The notes under the pieces were generated by a model that saw nothing but the letters and a program-made list of their open reading frames with translations, searched no databases and was not told where the DNA came from. This document shows positions 42,072-51,020 of a stretch of DNA of 51,066 bases, piece after piece. Both the position numbers and the translations under genes were made by a program. Each line of letters opens with the position of its first letter. Within the stretch, counting starts at the first letter, position 1. The stretch spans positions 1 to 51,066 of the forward strand of contig NZ_JACWZY010000042.1 in NCBI RefSeq assembly GCF_014699005.1, read 5' to 3'. Origin of the DNA: Spirosoma profusum (GTDB taxonomy: Bacteria > Bacteroidota > Bacteroidia > Cytophagales > Spirosomataceae).

Positions 42072-42845
42072 ATGGCTTACGCCCTCATTACGGGAGCCAG
42101 CAAGGGAATCGGTCTGGCGATTGCGAAGGAGCTTGCCCGGCAGAAATTCGATTTGCTGCTGGTAGCCCGCTCCGAATCACTGCTAAAGGAAACCACTCGT
42201 CAATTGGCTAGCGAGTACGCTGTGAAAACGGATTTTCTGGCAATCGACTTGGCCCAGGCAGGTGCGGCACAGCAAGTATTCGACTGGTGCAACAAGAAGA
42301 AATACGTCATTCAGATGCTGGTTAATAATGCCGGTTATGGGTTGAGCGGCCCGTTTGAAAAGCACGCCCTCGCTGAACACCTCGACATGATGCAGGTTAA
42401 CATGACAACTCTGGTTCAGTTGACGTATCTTTTCCTGCCACAACTTCATCAGCAACCCAAAGCTTATATTCTGAATATTGGCAGTTCGGCGGCTTATCAG
42501 GCAGTTCCCGGCTTAAGTCTTTATTCAGCATCGAAAGTGTTTGTGCTACAGTTCAGTCGTGGTTTACGGCAGGAATTAAGAAAGTCGTCGGTTTCCGTTA
42601 CGTGTGTATGCCCCGGTTCCACCGATACCAACTTTGCCGAACGCGCCCAGATTGGTGAAAAAGGACGTAAAGCAGCCGAGAAAGTCAATATGACGCCCGA
42701 GGACGTAGCGAAACAGTCCGTCGATGCTACGTTATCCGGTAAAACTGAAGTAGTGACCGGCCTGTTGAACAAAGCCGGAAAGCTGATGGCCTGGCTCTTG
42801 CCCAAAGGACTGGTTGAGAAAACAGCTGGCAGTATTTACGACTAA
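42072..42845 (+). CDS. Short-chain dehydrogenase/reductase
   Basis: 257 residues: ALITGASKGIGLAIAKELAR (nucleotide-binding TGASKGIG), NNAGYGLSGPFE, NIGSSAAYQAVPGLSLYSASK with the Ser-Tyr-Lys catalytic set, and CPGSTDTNF. This is the DltE/YohF-like group of classical SDRs, NADP-preferring by the Arg/Ser after the second strand (VARSESLLKETT). Substrate unknown. Separate from PhyH by a terminator-like hairpin. Intact. Confidence 0.92.
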   Translation: MAYALITGASKGIGLAIAKELARQKFDLLLVARSESLLKETTRQLASEYAVKTDFLAIDLAQAGAAQQVFDWCNKKKYVIQMLVNNAGYGLSGPFEKHALAEHLDMMQVNMTTLVQLTYLFLPQLHQQPKAYILNIGSSAAYQAVPGLSLYSASKVFVLQFSRGLRQELRKSSVSVTCVCPGSTDTNFAERAQIGEKGRKAAEKVNMTPEDVAKQSVDATLSGKTEVVTGLLNKAGKLMAWLLPKGLVEKTAGSIYD

Positions 42846-42848
42846 CGT

Positions 42849-42957
42849 ATTGCTGACGCTAGGGGCTTTGATAGGCTCAGCCTGATAAGCCAGATTGAGT
42901 TTACAAATTTAAGTACACTGTCAGGCTGAGCCTGTCGAAGCCCCTAGCGTCAGCAAT
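42849..42957. repeat. Giant inverted repeat between convergent genes, 37-bp arms
   Basis: Arms 42849-42885 and 42921-42957 with two mismatches that would be G-U pairs in the plus-strand RNA. It starts 3 bases after the SDR stop and ends 30 before the VOC gene end. Confidence 0.9.
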
Positions 42958-42987
42958 GTGCTGTAAAACAGAAATTTATAGTATAGA

Positions 42988-43392
42988 TTAGTCTAACTCA
43001 CTAAGCGTTGACGTTTCAAACAGCGTGAATTGTATGCCTGCGGGGTCTTGCATACGTTGCACTTTACTCCAGGGTGCTTGCTTGACTTCGGCTAATTTCA
43101 CGGCTCCTGCTACAGCTAATTCAGCGCCCGCCGTCATAATGGCATCGCCCACTTTGAACGCTAATCGGACTGGACCAGCCACCCGTTTCCCCACTTCGAT
43201 TTCATCTATTTTTTGGGCATGGCTGCTGTCAATCAGCTCGAGAGAAGCCCGGCCAGCATCTAGGATAATACCGTTTCCAGTGGGCTCATGCCATTCTTTT
43301 GATGTTTCTAATCCCAGCGCATCCCGATAAAATTTAATTAATTCATCAAGATTGTCGACTGTCAGAATAATTCTTAATTCTGTTGATTTCAT
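42988..43392 (-). CDS. VOC-superfamily (glyoxalase/bleomycin-resistance-like) protein
   Basis: 134 residues from ATG 43392 (the frame reaches 43440). ELRIILTVDNLDELIKFYRD, ALGLETSKEW, ASLELIDSSHA, VRLAFKVGD and QDPAGIQFTLFE form two beta-alpha-beta-beta-beta units. Possible functions include small-molecule binding, resistance by sequestration, or metal-dependent lyase; no metal-ligand set is clear. An operator-like palindrome overlaps the promoter. Convergent with the SDR gene. Confidence 0.85.
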   Translation of the reverse strand: MKSTELRIILTVDNLDELIKFYRDALGLETSKEWHEPTGNGIILDAGRASLELIDSSHAQKIDEIEVGKRVAGPVRLAFKVGDAIMTAGAELAVAGAVKLAEVKQAPWSKVQRMQDPAGIQFTLFETSTLSELD

Positions 43393-43421
43393 CTTGTTGT
43401 GTTCTGTGAATGTGTTACTAA

Positions 43422-43444
43422 TTTGACGTTTGTTCGTCAAACGT
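43422..43444. promoter_or_regulatory. Overlapping palindromes upstream of the VOC gene
   Basis: TTTGACG/CGTCAAA (43422-43428, 43435-43441) and ACGTTTG/CAAACGT (43426-43432, 43438-43444) overlap in one 23-base site, 30-52 bases upstream of the VOC start. Typical of a TetR- or MarR-type operator. Confidence 0.4.
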
Positions 43445-43641
43445 AACTCAGTTAACGAACATAAAGTTGCCTATGGAATATCGTTCAGGTACTGCTAATT
43501 CTAATCCCCTTTTTGTACTTCGCCAATAAATGGCACTTTATTTGCCCCGGCGTAGTTGTACACGTATAACTTTATAAAGACGTTGGATGCCGGACTTAAC
43601 TTTTTGTTCTTTTCCTTTGCCTGCCGACGTCCACCCAACAC

Positions 43642-45111
43642 ATGCAATTTTCAGATTTAAATTTAATTGAACCCATCCGGAAAGCACTTGCCGAGGAAGG
43701 GTATACGACCCCAACCCCCATTCAGCAACAAGCCATACCCATTCTGTTAAACCGTCGCGACCTGCTGGGTTGCGCACAGACCGGTACCGGCAAAACAGCG
43801 GCCTTTGCTATCCCTATTCTGCAACTTCTCAACGAAGAACGTAGCAAGAACCCCAAAGCGCCCCGACGCATTAAAACGTTGATACTCACACCAACACGTG
43901 AGCTAGCTATTCAGATCGACGAAAGTTTCGCGGCCTATGGGCGCCATTTGAATCTGCGCCATGCCGTCATTTTTGGTGGTGTTTCGCAACATAGTCAGGT
44001 GAATGCGCTTAAGGCTGGTCTAGACGTATTGATTGCAACACCTGGTCGGTTACTTGACTTGATGAACCAGGGGTTTGTTTCATTACGTGACGTGCAGTTT
44101 TTCGTCCTCGACGAAGCGGATCGTATGCTTGATATGGGCTTTATTCACGATGTGCGTAAAGTAATCACACGTCTGCCAGAACGTCGGCAAACGTTGTTTT
44201 TCTCAGCAACCATGCCGCCCGACGTAGCAAAGCTGGCCGATACAATTCTGCATAATCCGGCGAAGGTTGAGGTAACTCCCGTTTCGTCAACCGCCGATAC
44301 GATTCAGCAGGCCATGTATTTTGTTGGTCGTGATGATAAACGGAAACTACTTGTTCATATTCTGAACGACCGTGCTATCCGTTCGGCGCTGGTTTTTGCG
44401 CGAACTAAACATGGTGCAGATAAAGTAGTTAAAGACCTGCAAAAAGCTGGTATTCAAGCCGAAGCCATTCACGGCAACAAGTCGCAAAACGCCCGGCAAC
44501 GTGCGTTATCGAATTTTAAAACCCGCCAGACGCGTGTTCTGGTTGCGACCGATATTGCGGCACGGGGTATTGACGTCGATGAGCTATCGCACGTTATCAA
44601 CTACGAGCTTCCGAATATTCCTGAAACATACGTTCACCGAATCGGACGTACTGGTCGAGCTGGTAACGACGGGATTGCTCTCTCTTTCTGCGATGCCGAA
44701 GAAACGGCGTATCTAAAAGATATTCACAAACTTATCGGCAAGCAGGTACCCGTTGTAGAAGAACATCCTTTTGTATTGAACGTAAATATGGCGGTTGTAA
44801 CGCCCCCCCCCGCCCAACGGCAGGGACGTAGTGCTAATCGTCCAAACGAGCAACGACAAAACAACAATCGGTCGCATAATGCAAAACCGAGCGGTAGTTC
44901 GACCCGAACAAATGAACGACGACCAAGTGGTAATTCTGTTCAGCGTGAAGATAACCGTAATCAGCAACGTAGCAGCACAGGCAGCCGCCCCGAACAGCGG
45001 CAACCCAATGCAGGGAACAGCCAGCCTCGACGTAACAGTCGTGAACAGCAGACCTCTCGGGGCACTAGTAATAGTCGCTACCTAGATTTTAGCTCCGACA
45101 AAAATTACTAA
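43642..45111 (+). CDS. DEAD-box RNA helicase, RhlE type
   Basis: 489 residues. Q motif FSDLNLIEPIRKALAEEGYT, motif I AQTGTGKTAAF, Ia PTRELAIQ, II DEAD at 157-160, III SAT, then RxDKRK-like GRDDKRKLLVHIL, ATDIAARGID, and VI HRIGRTGRAG. From about residue 385 a low-complexity tail rich in Arg, Asn, Gln and Ser (RSANRPNEQRQNNNRSHNAK) would bind RNA. It remodels structured RNA, for instance in ribosome assembly or cold growth. T-rich leader with TTCCTTTG near 43,610 resembles a -7 box. Followed by a classic terminator. Confidence 0.95.
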   Translation: MQFSDLNLIEPIRKALAEEGYTTPTPIQQQAIPILLNRRDLLGCAQTGTGKTAAFAIPILQLLNEERSKNPKAPRRIKTLILTPTRELAIQIDESFAAYGRHLNLRHAVIFGGVSQHSQVNALKAGLDVLIATPGRLLDLMNQGFVSLRDVQFFVLDEADRMLDMGFIHDVRKVITRLPERRQTLFFSATMPPDVAKLADTILHNPAKVEVTPVSSTADTIQQAMYFVGRDDKRKLLVHILNDRAIRSALVFARTKHGADKVVKDLQKAGIQAEAIHGNKSQNARQRALSNFKTRQTRVLVATDIAARGIDVDELSHVINYELPNIPETYVHRIGRTGRAGNDGIALSFCDAEETAYLKDIHKLIGKQVPVVEEHPFVLNVNMAVVTPPPAQRQGRSANRPNEQRQNNNRSHNAKPSGSSTRTNERRPSGNSVQREDNRNQQRSSTGSRPEQRQPNAGNSQPRRNSREQQTSRGTSNSRYLDFSSDKNY

Positions 45112-45116
45112 CGATC

Positions 45117-45144
45117 AGCCCCGGCCAAAAACCGGGGCTTTTTT
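45117..45144 (+). terminator. Rho-independent terminator of the helicase gene
   Basis: AGCCCCGG and CCGGGGCT pair around a 7-base loop, followed by TTTTTT, 6 bases after the stop. Confidence 0.92.
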
Positions 45145-45264
45145 GACGTAATATGGACTGCCGATCTCGTTACGTCAAGTCTTTTAATCCGGCCGGCCAG
45201 TAGTAAAGGGTAGTTGCTCCGATCTTGGTTCTTTTAGAAAGAACTATTGACTACCTTTTTTTGC

Positions 45265-47391
45265 ATGAAAAGAACACTCCTACTTGTGCCATTTTTTGCT
45301 CTATTAGCCCTCGGCTGGTCTCAGTATCGTCAGAATACGTCCGATACCAACCCAAATGATGGTACCAATTGGAGCGAATACCTGGGCGGCCCCGACCGGA
45401 ATCATTACTCCTCCCTGACACAGATTACGCCCCAAAATGTCAGTCAACTGCAGGTAGCCTGGATGTATTCAACTCCTGATAGCGGTCAGATTCAGACGAA
45501 TCCAATTATTGTAGACGGTGTATTATATGGGGTTACTCCTACCGTAAAAATATTCGCCCTTGATGCAGCTACGGGTAAAGAAATCTGGCGTGCAGGTGAT
45601 CCACTGAAAGCCTGGTATAGTACATGCCGGGGCGTTACGTATTGGGAATCGGGCGACGACAAACGCATCCTGTATACCGTTGGCTCAATGCTATATGCCC
45701 TCGATGCAAAAACTGGCAAATCAATCCCAAGTTTCGGCGTAAATGGGCATACTGATCTGCATCAGGGCTTGGGTGAATCAGCAAAAGACAAGTTTGTTAT
45801 TTCTAACACGCCCGGAGCCTTGTTCGAGGATTTGATCATTATGCCGTCGCGAGTATCTGAAGATGTAGGTGGAGCACCAGGCTACATCCGGGCATTCAAC
45901 GTTCGGACGGGTAAGCTCGCGTGGGTGTTCCGAACCATCCCCTACCCCGGTGAATTTGGGCATGATACATGGCCGAAAAATGCCTATAAAAACCCGGATA
46001 TTGGGGCAGCCAATAACTGGGCTGGTATTGCAGTCGACCGAAAACGAGGTATTTTATTCGTTCCTACAGGCTCAGCTTCTTATGATTTTTACGGCGGGAA
46101 TCGCACTGGTCAAAACCTGTTCGCTAACTGTCTGCTGGCTCTCGACGCCCGAACGGGCAAACGACTCTGGCACTTTCAGGCGGTTCACCACGATATTTGG
46201 GACCGTGATTTTCCGGCACCTCCCAATCTGGTGACAGTAACCCAGAACGGCAAAAAAATCGACGCGGTTGCGCAGGTTTCCAAAATGGGCTTAGTGTTTG
46301 TGTTTGATCGGGTCACGGGTAAGCCTCTTTTTCCGATTAAAGAAGTACCTGTTCCCAAATCCGATATTCCTGGCGAAGTTAGTTGGCCTACACAGCCCAT
46401 TCCGCAGAAGCCCGCTCCGTTTGCCCGACAAGTTATGACCGATGCCGATATCAATCCGTATTCTACGGATAAAGATTCATTGCTGGCGCTCTTTCAGAAA
46501 GTCGGCAAGCGATCTTACGAACCGATCAGCAAACGCGGTTCTATACTGTTCCCGGGCTGCGATGGCGGGGCCGAATGGGGTGGTGCTGCTGCTGATCCAG
46601 AGGGTACGCTGTACGTCAATGCCAACGACATTCCGTGGCTGTTCACGATGATTGATGCACCAAAAGCCGACGCTTTAGCCCACCTAAGCCCCGGCCAGCG
46701 CGTTTATACACAAAACTGCCTTTCCTGCCACGGCCCAGAACGTAAAGGCAATGCACGTAGCGGCTACCCGTCGCTAGTCGACATTGGTCAAAAACGGGAT
46801 CGCACCTATGTAACGCAGATTATCAGCAGCGGCAAAGGCATGATGCCCGGTTTTACAGCCCTATCGGCCGAAGACAAACAGGCGTTAGTATCTTTTCTCT
46901 TCAACGATGAGAAGCAGGAAGTGGCTAGTAGTTCACCTTATCCCTCTAAAGCCAAAGAAGCCTATTTACCATACAAGGTAAAGGGCTACATTAAGTTTCA
47001 AGACAGTAAGGGGTTTCCGGCTATCAAGCCGCCCTGGGGAACGCTTAGTGCAATTGACTTGAACACAGGCGAGTACAAATGGAAAATCCCACTTGGCGAA
47101 GAAGCTGATCTAAAAGCTAAAGGTATCGATAATACGGGCACCGAAAATTACGGTGGTCCAGTCGTTACGGCTGGTGGCGTCCTGTTCATTGCTGCCACGA
47201 AAGACGAGAAATTTCGGGCTTTCGATAAAAAAACAGGCAAACTGCTTTGGGAAGCCAACTTGCCAGCCGCCGGTTTTGCTACGCCATCGACGTATCAGAT
47301 TGGTGGTAAACAATACGTAGTGATCGCCTGTGGCGGTGCCAAGTTGGGGGCTAAACGAGGCAATCAATACGTAGCGTTTGCTTTGCCTTAG
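45265..47391 (+). CDS. PQQ-dependent dehydrogenase with internal cytochrome c domain
   Basis: 708 residues from ATG 45265 (frame open from TTG 45247), with a signal peptide (LLLVPFFALLALG). An eight-bladed quinoprotein propeller: WSEYLGGPDRNHYSSLTQI, VWMYSTPDSGQIQTNPIIVDG, IFALDAATGKEIWRAGDPLK, RTGKLAWVFRTIPYPGEFGH, LLALDARTGKRLWHFQAVHH. A cytochrome c unit with NCLSCHG (Cys485, Cys488, His489) is inserted before the last blades, which return with IDLNTGEYKWKIPLGEE and FRAFDKKTGKLLWEANLPAA. Members oxidise alcohols or sugars in the periplasm and pass electrons through the heme. PQQ synthesis genes are not in the window. Close to the glucose/polyol dehydrogenase branch. Intact. Confidence 0.92.
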   Translation: MKRTLLLVPFFALLALGWSQYRQNTSDTNPNDGTNWSEYLGGPDRNHYSSLTQITPQNVSQLQVAWMYSTPDSGQIQTNPIIVDGVLYGVTPTVKIFALDAATGKEIWRAGDPLKAWYSTCRGVTYWESGDDKRILYTVGSMLYALDAKTGKSIPSFGVNGHTDLHQGLGESAKDKFVISNTPGALFEDLIIMPSRVSEDVGGAPGYIRAFNVRTGKLAWVFRTIPYPGEFGHDTWPKNAYKNPDIGAANNWAGIAVDRKRGILFVPTGSASYDFYGGNRTGQNLFANCLLALDARTGKRLWHFQAVHHDIWDRDFPAPPNLVTVTQNGKKIDAVAQVSKMGLVFVFDRVTGKPLFPIKEVPVPKSDIPGEVSWPTQPIPQKPAPFARQVMTDADINPYSTDKDSLLALFQKVGKRSYEPISKRGSILFPGCDGGAEWGGAAADPEGTLYVNANDIPWLFTMIDAPKADALAHLSPGQRVYTQNCLSCHGPERKGNARSGYPSLVDIGQKRDRTYVTQIISSGKGMMPGFTALSAEDKQALVSFLFNDEKQEVASSSPYPSKAKEAYLPYKVKGYIKFQDSKGFPAIKPPWGTLSAIDLNTGEYKWKIPLGEEADLKAKGIDNTGTENYGGPVVTAGGVLFIAATKDEKFRAFDKKTGKLLWEANLPAAGFATPSTYQIGGKQYVVIACGGAKLGAKRGNQYVAFALP

Positions 47392-47745
47392 TCAATAATC
47401 TACTTATTTCAAAAGTAGCTGGTATTTCAATATGAGTGGATACCGGCTGCTTTTACGTTGATTTATATTGGTATACGGCATTATATTTCCAAAATTACAA
47501 TATTTAAGTATATTATATTTACTATATTATATACATAAGTAGCAAGTAATTTTCAAAATTATCACAAGAATTATATCTTGACGAGTATCGTATAAATAAT
47601 ATTTACAACTATATAAGTATTTGTAAAACAAAAAAAAGCATCTTAAAAAATAAACTATATTTCATGATAAGAGTTGTTGTTAGTGTAACTCATTAAGGTG
47701 TCATTCTCAACAACATTTATGACTCTGGTTCAGAAAATTCATTAA
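47392..47745. other. AT-rich gap upstream of the SusC/SusD remnant
   Basis: About 350 bases, very AT-rich between 47,460 and 47,690 (runs such as TATATTATATTTACTATATT), with no open frame and no ACGTA-type word in that core. It follows a normal gene and leads straight into the SusC tail, so it probably contains the junction of a deletion that removed the rest of susC. Confidence 0.45.
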
Positions 47746-47841
47746 GCGCTATACGTAGATCCGGAATCGATCAATGACGGCTATGGCTGGGCTTACCCGT
47801 TCCAGCGAAAAATGGCATTTGGGCTGAATATCGACCTTTAA
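47746..47841 (+). pseudogene. SusC/RagA TonB-dependent receptor: C-terminal tail only
   Basis: After an in-frame TAA (47743-47745) the sequence reads ALYVDPESINDGYGWAYPFQ, then RKMAFGLNIDL and a stop at 47839-47841. VDPES...G..YP..R....G.NI is the standard ending of SusC-type receptors, which are ~1,000 residues. Another frame upstream (FIKRYT) continues it with one base shift. The ~95% of the gene before it is missing. It lies 20 bases before the susD start, as in intact susCD pairs. Confidence 0.7.
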
Positions 47842-47861
47842 TTTCATCTCCTCAGACAATC

Positions 47862-49655
47862 ATGAAAAAGACAATACCGTAATCCTGCTAAGCAGTTTAC
47901 TCGTCGGGACTGTTGCCTGCAAGGACGATTTTCTGGATCGCTACCCACAGACGGCCATATCGCCTGAATTATTCTTCAATACAGAAGAAGATCTGTCACT
48001 GTATATCAATGGCCTGGTATCGATACCGGGGACGGATTCGTACCTGAACGAACAAAATACAGATAATGCCGCCACCACGGGCGCCGTAGAAGTGAAAACG
48101 ATTATGACGGGTACCCCACCGCTCAGAACATTACGTCGGGTTGGAGTTGGGAACGGCTACGTAACATTAATTATTTCCTGAGCAATTACCGGAAGGCAGT
48201 TGTTCCGGTTACGGTCAGCAATCACTACGTTGGTTTAGCCCGCTACTATCGAGCTAGTTTTTATTTCGACAAGGTTAATCGTTATTCCGACGTACCGTGG
48301 TATTCGGGAACGCTAAGTCCCGACGATAAGGACCTGTTCAAAGCGCGCGATTCCCGTTCAATGGTTATGGACAGCGTAATGGCCGACCTTGCTTTTGCAG
48401 CCGCCAACGTGCGAGAGGAGGTTCCGACCGGTCCCCCCGGCAAGTGGGCGGTAAAGCTGTTCCAGGCTCGCGTGGCCTTGCATGAAGGTACGTTTCGTAA
48501 ATACCACAACGAACTTAATTTGAAAGCGACTGCCGATACGTTTCTGGAAACGGCAGCTATTGTATCCAATGAGATCATCTCTTCAGGGAAATTTTCGGTT
48601 TATAATACTGGCAAGCCTGCTGAAGATTACGCTACGTTGTTTGCCAGCCAAAACCTTCTGACCAACTCTGAAGTGATTCTGGCAAACATATATGGCGTTG
48701 ACAAAAAACGTAACGGAGGTCAGAATTTCTTTGTTTTCGGCGATTATGAACAAGCCCCTTCCCGCGATTTGGTGCAAACGTATCTGATGAAAGATGGTAG
48801 CTTTTTTCTGGCCAAACGGGTTATCAACAATTCGGATTTGTCCAGGAATTTCAGAACCGTAATCCCCGCCTTTACCAAATAGTAGTGTATCCAGCCTGGA
48901 TTCGTCAGCCCGATACTCAACCATATATTCAACGGCTGAACAAGAATTTCACGGGTTACCACCAGTTAAAAGGGTTCATTAATACCACAGTAGCCTCGGT
49001 TAAGGGCAGGGTCGATTTCCCGGTTTATCGCTACGCTGAAGGGCTGCTGATTTACGCCGAAGCCCAGGCCGAACTAAGCAAACTAACTCAGGTCGATCTG
49101 GACAGGTCGATCAATCTGCTACGTAAGCGTGCTGGTCTGCCCAATCTCGATCTAGTCAAAGCGAATGCAGTTATTGACCCGTTTCTAGCCGAAAAATATC
49201 CTAATCTCAGTGGAAATAACCGAGGTGTACTGCTGGAAATCCGGCGCGAACGGCGAGTCGAAATGGCCTTTGAAAATTCCCGATACGACGATCTAATGCG
49301 CTGGCAGGCTGGTAATTTATTGGCTCGTATTCCTGAAGGTATGTATTTTCCCAAACTCGGAAATTATGACCTGACAGGCGATGGCGTTGATGATATCGTC
49401 CTGATTGATAAAGCTACGTCTATCCCGGCGGAACAGAATAAGGAAAAAAATTCGCTGGGCATTACGCTGATTTATTACCGGGCCGGCAGCACCAGCGACG
49501 ACGTAACAGTTTATCTACGTAATGGAGCAAACGGCGGCACTATGGCTACGGAAACCGCTTCCCGTAAATTTGAAGAACCCAAGTTCTACTACCGGCCTGT
49601 ACCACAGCAGCAGGTGTTGTTCAATCCACAGTTGAAACAGATTTTTGGTTGGTAA
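47862..49655 (+). pseudogene. SusD/RagB-family glycan-binding lipoprotein, three frameshifts
   Basis: Reading across frames restores a full SusD protein. Segment 1: ATG 47862, then a shift near 47,878 into VILLSSLLVGTVACKDDFLD, with a lipobox Cys, and NTEEDLSLYINGLVSIPG. A shift near 48,118 leads to ITSGWSWERLRNINYFLSNY, ARYYRASFYFDKVNRYSDVP and the frame to 48,882. A shift near 48,840 leads to EFQNRNPRLYQIVVYPAWIR, YAEGLLIYAEAQAEL, LLRKRAGLPNLD, RRERRVEMAFENSRYDDLMR and a normal C-terminus at 49,655. The frame moves 0, 2, 1, 0, as expected from three one-base deletions. SusD binds glycans at the surface with SusC; with SusC gone, this copy is probably dead. Confidence 0.85.
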
Positions 49656-49676
49656 ATTTCTTGATAAATTAACGCA

Positions 49677-49721
49677 ACTTACCTACAAATACGGTCACAG
49701 GTTGTGTTTGCAGGTAAGTTC
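49677..49721. repeat. Inverted repeat after susD, 16-bp arms
   Basis: AACTTACCTACAAATA (49677-49692) pairs with 49706-49721 with two mismatches; 13-base loop; 21 bases after the susD stop. Confidence 0.75.
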
Positions 49722-49748
49722 CAACTTCTATCGTTACAGATTCTTCTA

Positions 49749-50996
49749 ATGATAAATCGCCTGTTTAGGTACTTTATTTTCCTTTGGTTTGTGGTCTTGT
49801 TCAGTGCCTCTACGAGTTTGGCGCAGATCAACAAGAACAAGGTATTATTCGTAATCGTTGATGGCATTCCGGCCGACGTCATTGAAAAAGTTGAAACCCC
49901 TCATCTGGATGCCATTGCGAGAGAAGGCGGCTACGTTCGGGCTTATGTGGGCGGTCAGAAAGGGACGTATTCACAAACGCCAACCATTTCGGCAGTGGGC
50001 TATAACAGTTTACTGACTGGTACGTGGGTGAACAAACACAACGTCTGGGACAACAGCATCAAAGCCCCCAATTACCACTACTGGACCATATTTCGCTTTC
50101 TTGAAGATCAATATCCGCAGAAGAAAACGGCTGTTTTCTCGACCTGGCTGGATAATCGTACGAAGCTGATTGGCGAGGGTCTTCACGAAACTCAGCCGTT
50201 ACGTATCGACCATTCGTTCGATGGTCTGGAGATAGATACAGCTCAGTTCCCGCACGATAACGATTCGCAGTACATTCATAAAATCGACGAGAAGGTAACT
50301 GACGCAGCTGCTACGTATCTGACCAAGCAAGGACCGGATTTGACCTGGGTTTATCTGGAATATACCGATGACATGGGGCATCGGTACGGCGATAGTGACC
50401 GTTTCTACGACGCAGTTAAAATCATGGATAACCAGATGGGCCGACTCTGGAAAGCGGTGCAGCACCGGCAGAAAACTTTCGGCGAAGACTGGCAAATATT
50501 CATCACAACCGACCACGGTCGGACAGCCAATACCGGTAAAGACCACGGTGGTCAATCAGATCGGGAACGTAACACCTGGATTGTCACTAATGCCAAAGGG
50601 CTCAATACGTATTTCCGGAAATCAACGCCCGCCATTGTCGACATCATGCCCACGATGGCGCAGCATCTAAATCTAAAAATCCCCAAAAATCAGGCGTTCG
50701 AAATTGACGGCATTCCGCTGACAGGCAAGTTATCGCTGAGGCAACCAGTCGTCCAGAAAGAAGACAAACGTATTACGTTAACCTGGACTCCCATTGACCC
50801 AGAAGGAACGGTTAAGATCTGGCTTTCAACAACCAATACGTTCGAAGAAGGCAAACCCGATACGTATCAGCAGATGGTCGAAGTGCCTGTCAAAGTCGGC
50901 AAAACCGTTATCGACGTATCGAAACTGCCTACTGGTTTTTATAAAATTGTGCTGGAAGGCCGATATAATACGTTAAACCGCTGGATTGTGGAGTAG
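49749..50996 (+). CDS. Alkaline-phosphatase-superfamily enzyme (nucleotide pyrophosphatase/phosphodiesterase type)
   Basis: 415 residues from ATG 49749, with a signal peptide (YFIFLWFVVLFSASTSLAQ). KVLFVIVDGIPADVI gives the first metal Asp; SQTPTISAVGYNSLLTGT holds the probable nucleophile Thr; YTDDMGHRYG and ITTDHGRTANTGKDHGG supply the remaining ligands of the two-zinc site. A C-terminal beta domain (~330-415) ends TGFYKIVLEGRYNTLNRWIV. It would hydrolyse phosphodiester or phosphate bonds of a substrate outside the cytoplasm. The frame extends to 49704, but that part precedes the signal. It follows the broken susD and may have belonged to the same utilisation locus. Confidence 0.88.
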   Translation: MINRLFRYFIFLWFVVLFSASTSLAQINKNKVLFVIVDGIPADVIEKVETPHLDAIAREGGYVRAYVGGQKGTYSQTPTISAVGYNSLLTGTWVNKHNVWDNSIKAPNYHYWTIFRFLEDQYPQKKTAVFSTWLDNRTKLIGEGLHETQPLRIDHSFDGLEIDTAQFPHDNDSQYIHKIDEKVTDAAATYLTKQGPDLTWVYLEYTDDMGHRYGDSDRFYDAVKIMDNQMGRLWKAVQHRQKTFGEDWQIFITTDHGRTANTGKDHGGQSDRERNTWIVTNAKGLNTYFRKSTPAIVDIMPTMAQHLNLKIPKNQAFEIDGIPLTGKLSLRQPVVQKEDKRITLTWTPIDPEGTVKIWLSTTNTFEEGKPDTYQQMVEVPVKVGKTVIDVSKLPTGFYKIVLEGRYNTLNRWIVE

Positions 50997-51020
50997 ATTT
51001 CCTATCAAGCTGACCGGGTC

